Assembly (NCBI GenBank): GCA_029237915.1
Contig: JAQWHD010000032.1
Location: 62,001-126,000 of the forward strand
Length of the DNA stretch: 64,000 bases
Source of the DNA: Thalassotalea sp.
Lineage (GTDB): Bacteria > Pseudomonadota > Gammaproteobacteria > Enterobacterales > Alteromonadaceae
Reading direction: 5' to 3'
The position numbers and the translations under genes were made by a program. The notes beneath the pieces were generated by a model that ran no database searches, was not told the DNA's origin, and saw only the letters and a list, made by a program, of their open reading frames with translations. Shown piece after piece: positions 63,007-64,000 of the stretch. The first letter of the stretch is position 1. Each line of letters opens with the position of its first letter.

Positions 63007-64000
63007 ATGGCGCAAAAACCAGCCCAAAAACAATTTAAAGATAACAAGTTTAAAGATAATAAATTTAGAGACAAGCAAGTTGAAGGCTTAAAAATTGCTC
63101 CTCACTCATTAGAGGCAGAGCAATCTGTATTAGGTGGTTTATTACTTGATAATAACTCTTGGGATAATGTTGCCGAGCGTGTAGTTGCAAGCGACTTTTA
63201 TTCACGTTCGCATCGTCTTATCTTTGAATGTATCGGTAATTTAATTGAAAAGGGCAACCCGGTTGATTTAATCACCTTATCTGAAGCGCTAGAAAATCAG
63301 CAAACCATTGATGATGTTGGTGGTTTTGTTTATTTAGCTGAGATGATGCGTAATACACCTTCAGCGGCCAATATTTTTGCCTACTCTGATATCGTTCGTG
63401 AACGTGCAGTTACGCGTGAATTAATTAAAGTTGCCAATGAAATTGCTGATGCAGGTTACGATCCACAGGGTCGTCCAAGTTCTGAATTACTCGATTTTGC
63501 TGAATCGAAAGTATTCCAAATTGCAGAGCAGCGTGCGAGTAAAACCGAAGGTCCTGAAAATATTCACTCAGTTTTAGAAAAAACAGTCGATAGAATTGAA
63601 AAGCTTTACGGCCAACCGCATGATGGTGTAACGGGTGTTTCTACTGGCTTCCAAGATTTAGATAAAATGACAGCTGGCTTGCAGCCATCGGATTTAATTA
63701 TTGTTGCCGCACGTCCATCTATGGGTAAAACCACCTTCGCGATGAACTTAGCTGAAAACGCAGCTATGATGCAAGACAAGCCTGCGCTTATTTTTTCACT
63801 AGAGATGCCTTCAGAACAAATCATGATGCGTATGCTTGCATCTTTAGGTCGAATTGATCAAACCAAAATTCGTACCGGCCAGTTAGGTGATGAAGATTGG
63901 GCAAGGCTATCTTCGACCATGGGTTTACTCATGGAAAAAGGTAAAATGTTTGTCGATGATGCTGCTGGTCTAACGCCAACAGAGGTTCGTTCGCGCGCTC
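63007..64000 (+). CDS. dnaB: DnaB, replicative DNA helicase (5' end only)
   Basis: The first 331 codons of the hexameric replicative helicase; the gene runs off the right edge. The DnaG-binding N-terminal domain (about 30-130) starts APHSLEAEQSVLGGLLLDNN, and the RecA-like ATPase domain has Walker A in ARPSMGKTT (235-243). Before the conserved domain, residues 10-22 carry an unusual short repeat (FKDNKFKDNKF) rich in Lys and Phe. The ATG at 63007 is used, with a further in-frame Met not available before the conserved region. DnaB is the replicative target of PriA-dependent reloading, whose gene is in this window. Confidence 0.95.
   Translation, partial: MAQKPAQKQFKDNKFKDNKFRDKQVEGLKIAPHSLEAEQSVLGGLLLDNNSWDNVAERVVASDFYSRSHRLIFECIGNLIEKGNPVDLITLSEALENQQTIDDVGGFVYLAEMMRNTPSAANIFAYSDIVRERAVTRELIKVANEIADAGYDPQGRPSSELLDFAESKVFQIAEQRASKTEGPENIHSVLEKTVDRIEKLYGQPHDGVTGVSTGFQDLDKMTAGLQPSDLIIVAARPSMGKTTFAMNLAENAAMMQDKPALIFSLEMPSEQIMMRMLASLGRIDQTKIRTGQLGDEDWARLSSTMGLLMEKGKMFVDDAAGLTPTEVRSRA

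Overview
The window reads as chromosome of a marine gammaproteobacterium of the Alteromonadales, most likely Colwelliaceae (Colwellia/Thalassotalea type). This is inferred from AT-rich coding sequence, the gene families present and gene order such as rraA / rpmE / priA-ftsN-hslV-hslU and yihY-pip-dtd-fabY; no rRNA or other taxonomic marker is present to prove it. About 60 protein genes are supported. I saw no tRNA, rRNA, CRISPR array, prophage or complete insertion sequence.

Layout. 0-6.7 kb: a nitrous oxide reduction operon on the minus strand (nosR-nosZ-nosD-nosF-nosY, the last cut by the window edge) with an FNR/DNR-type box upstream of nosR. 7-9.5 kb: small envelope proteins and a 12-copy heptamer array. 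9.6-12.8 kb: the elongation factor P module (epmB, efp, epmA) and a MerC-like membrane protein behind a Zur-like palindrome. 12.8-19.0 kb: an accessory block. It has degenerate REP-like repeats at both ends in opposite orientation and holds a GC-rich outer-membrane protein gene, a large LVIVD-repeat lipoprotein gene and a small secreted-protein gene followed directly by an integron-type attC site.

19-24 kb: nitrogen control, ntrC-ntrB, a DUF4124 gene and glnA, with a sigma-54 promoter, two NtrC boxes and a further NtrC box over the ntrB start. 24-30.9 kb: a Sel1-repeat protein, bipA, sodB, a PuuD-like membrane protein and a beta-barrel protein. 31-36 kb: a plus-strand run yihY, pip, dtd, fabY/yiiD, a YeeZ-like reductase and two small membrane proteins. 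36-42.4 kb: a membrane-quality-control cluster (LemA plus M48 peptidase, two stomatin-family proteins plus NfeD, a CPBP peptidase).

42.4-53.2 kb: histidine catabolism (hutC-hutH-hutU on minus, hutI on plus) with three HutC-type palindromes. Between them lie a MocR-type regulator, ccoG, a C15-peptidase-like protein lacking its catalytic cysteine, a free-standing LytTR protein and a small Cys-rich protein. HutU is the long, animal-like form. 53.2-63 kb: rraA, rpmE, priA, ftsN, hslVU, DUF971, DUF1456 and YbaN proteins, then an ECF sigma / anti-sigma / DUF4097 operon. The window ends inside dnaB.

Together the genes suggest a respiratory heterotroph that can reduce N2O under low oxygen, use histidine, and control nitrogen assimilation by NtrBC. 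The least explained parts are the 12.8-19.0 kb accessory block and the inactive-looking C15 homologue at 49.9-51.0 kb.
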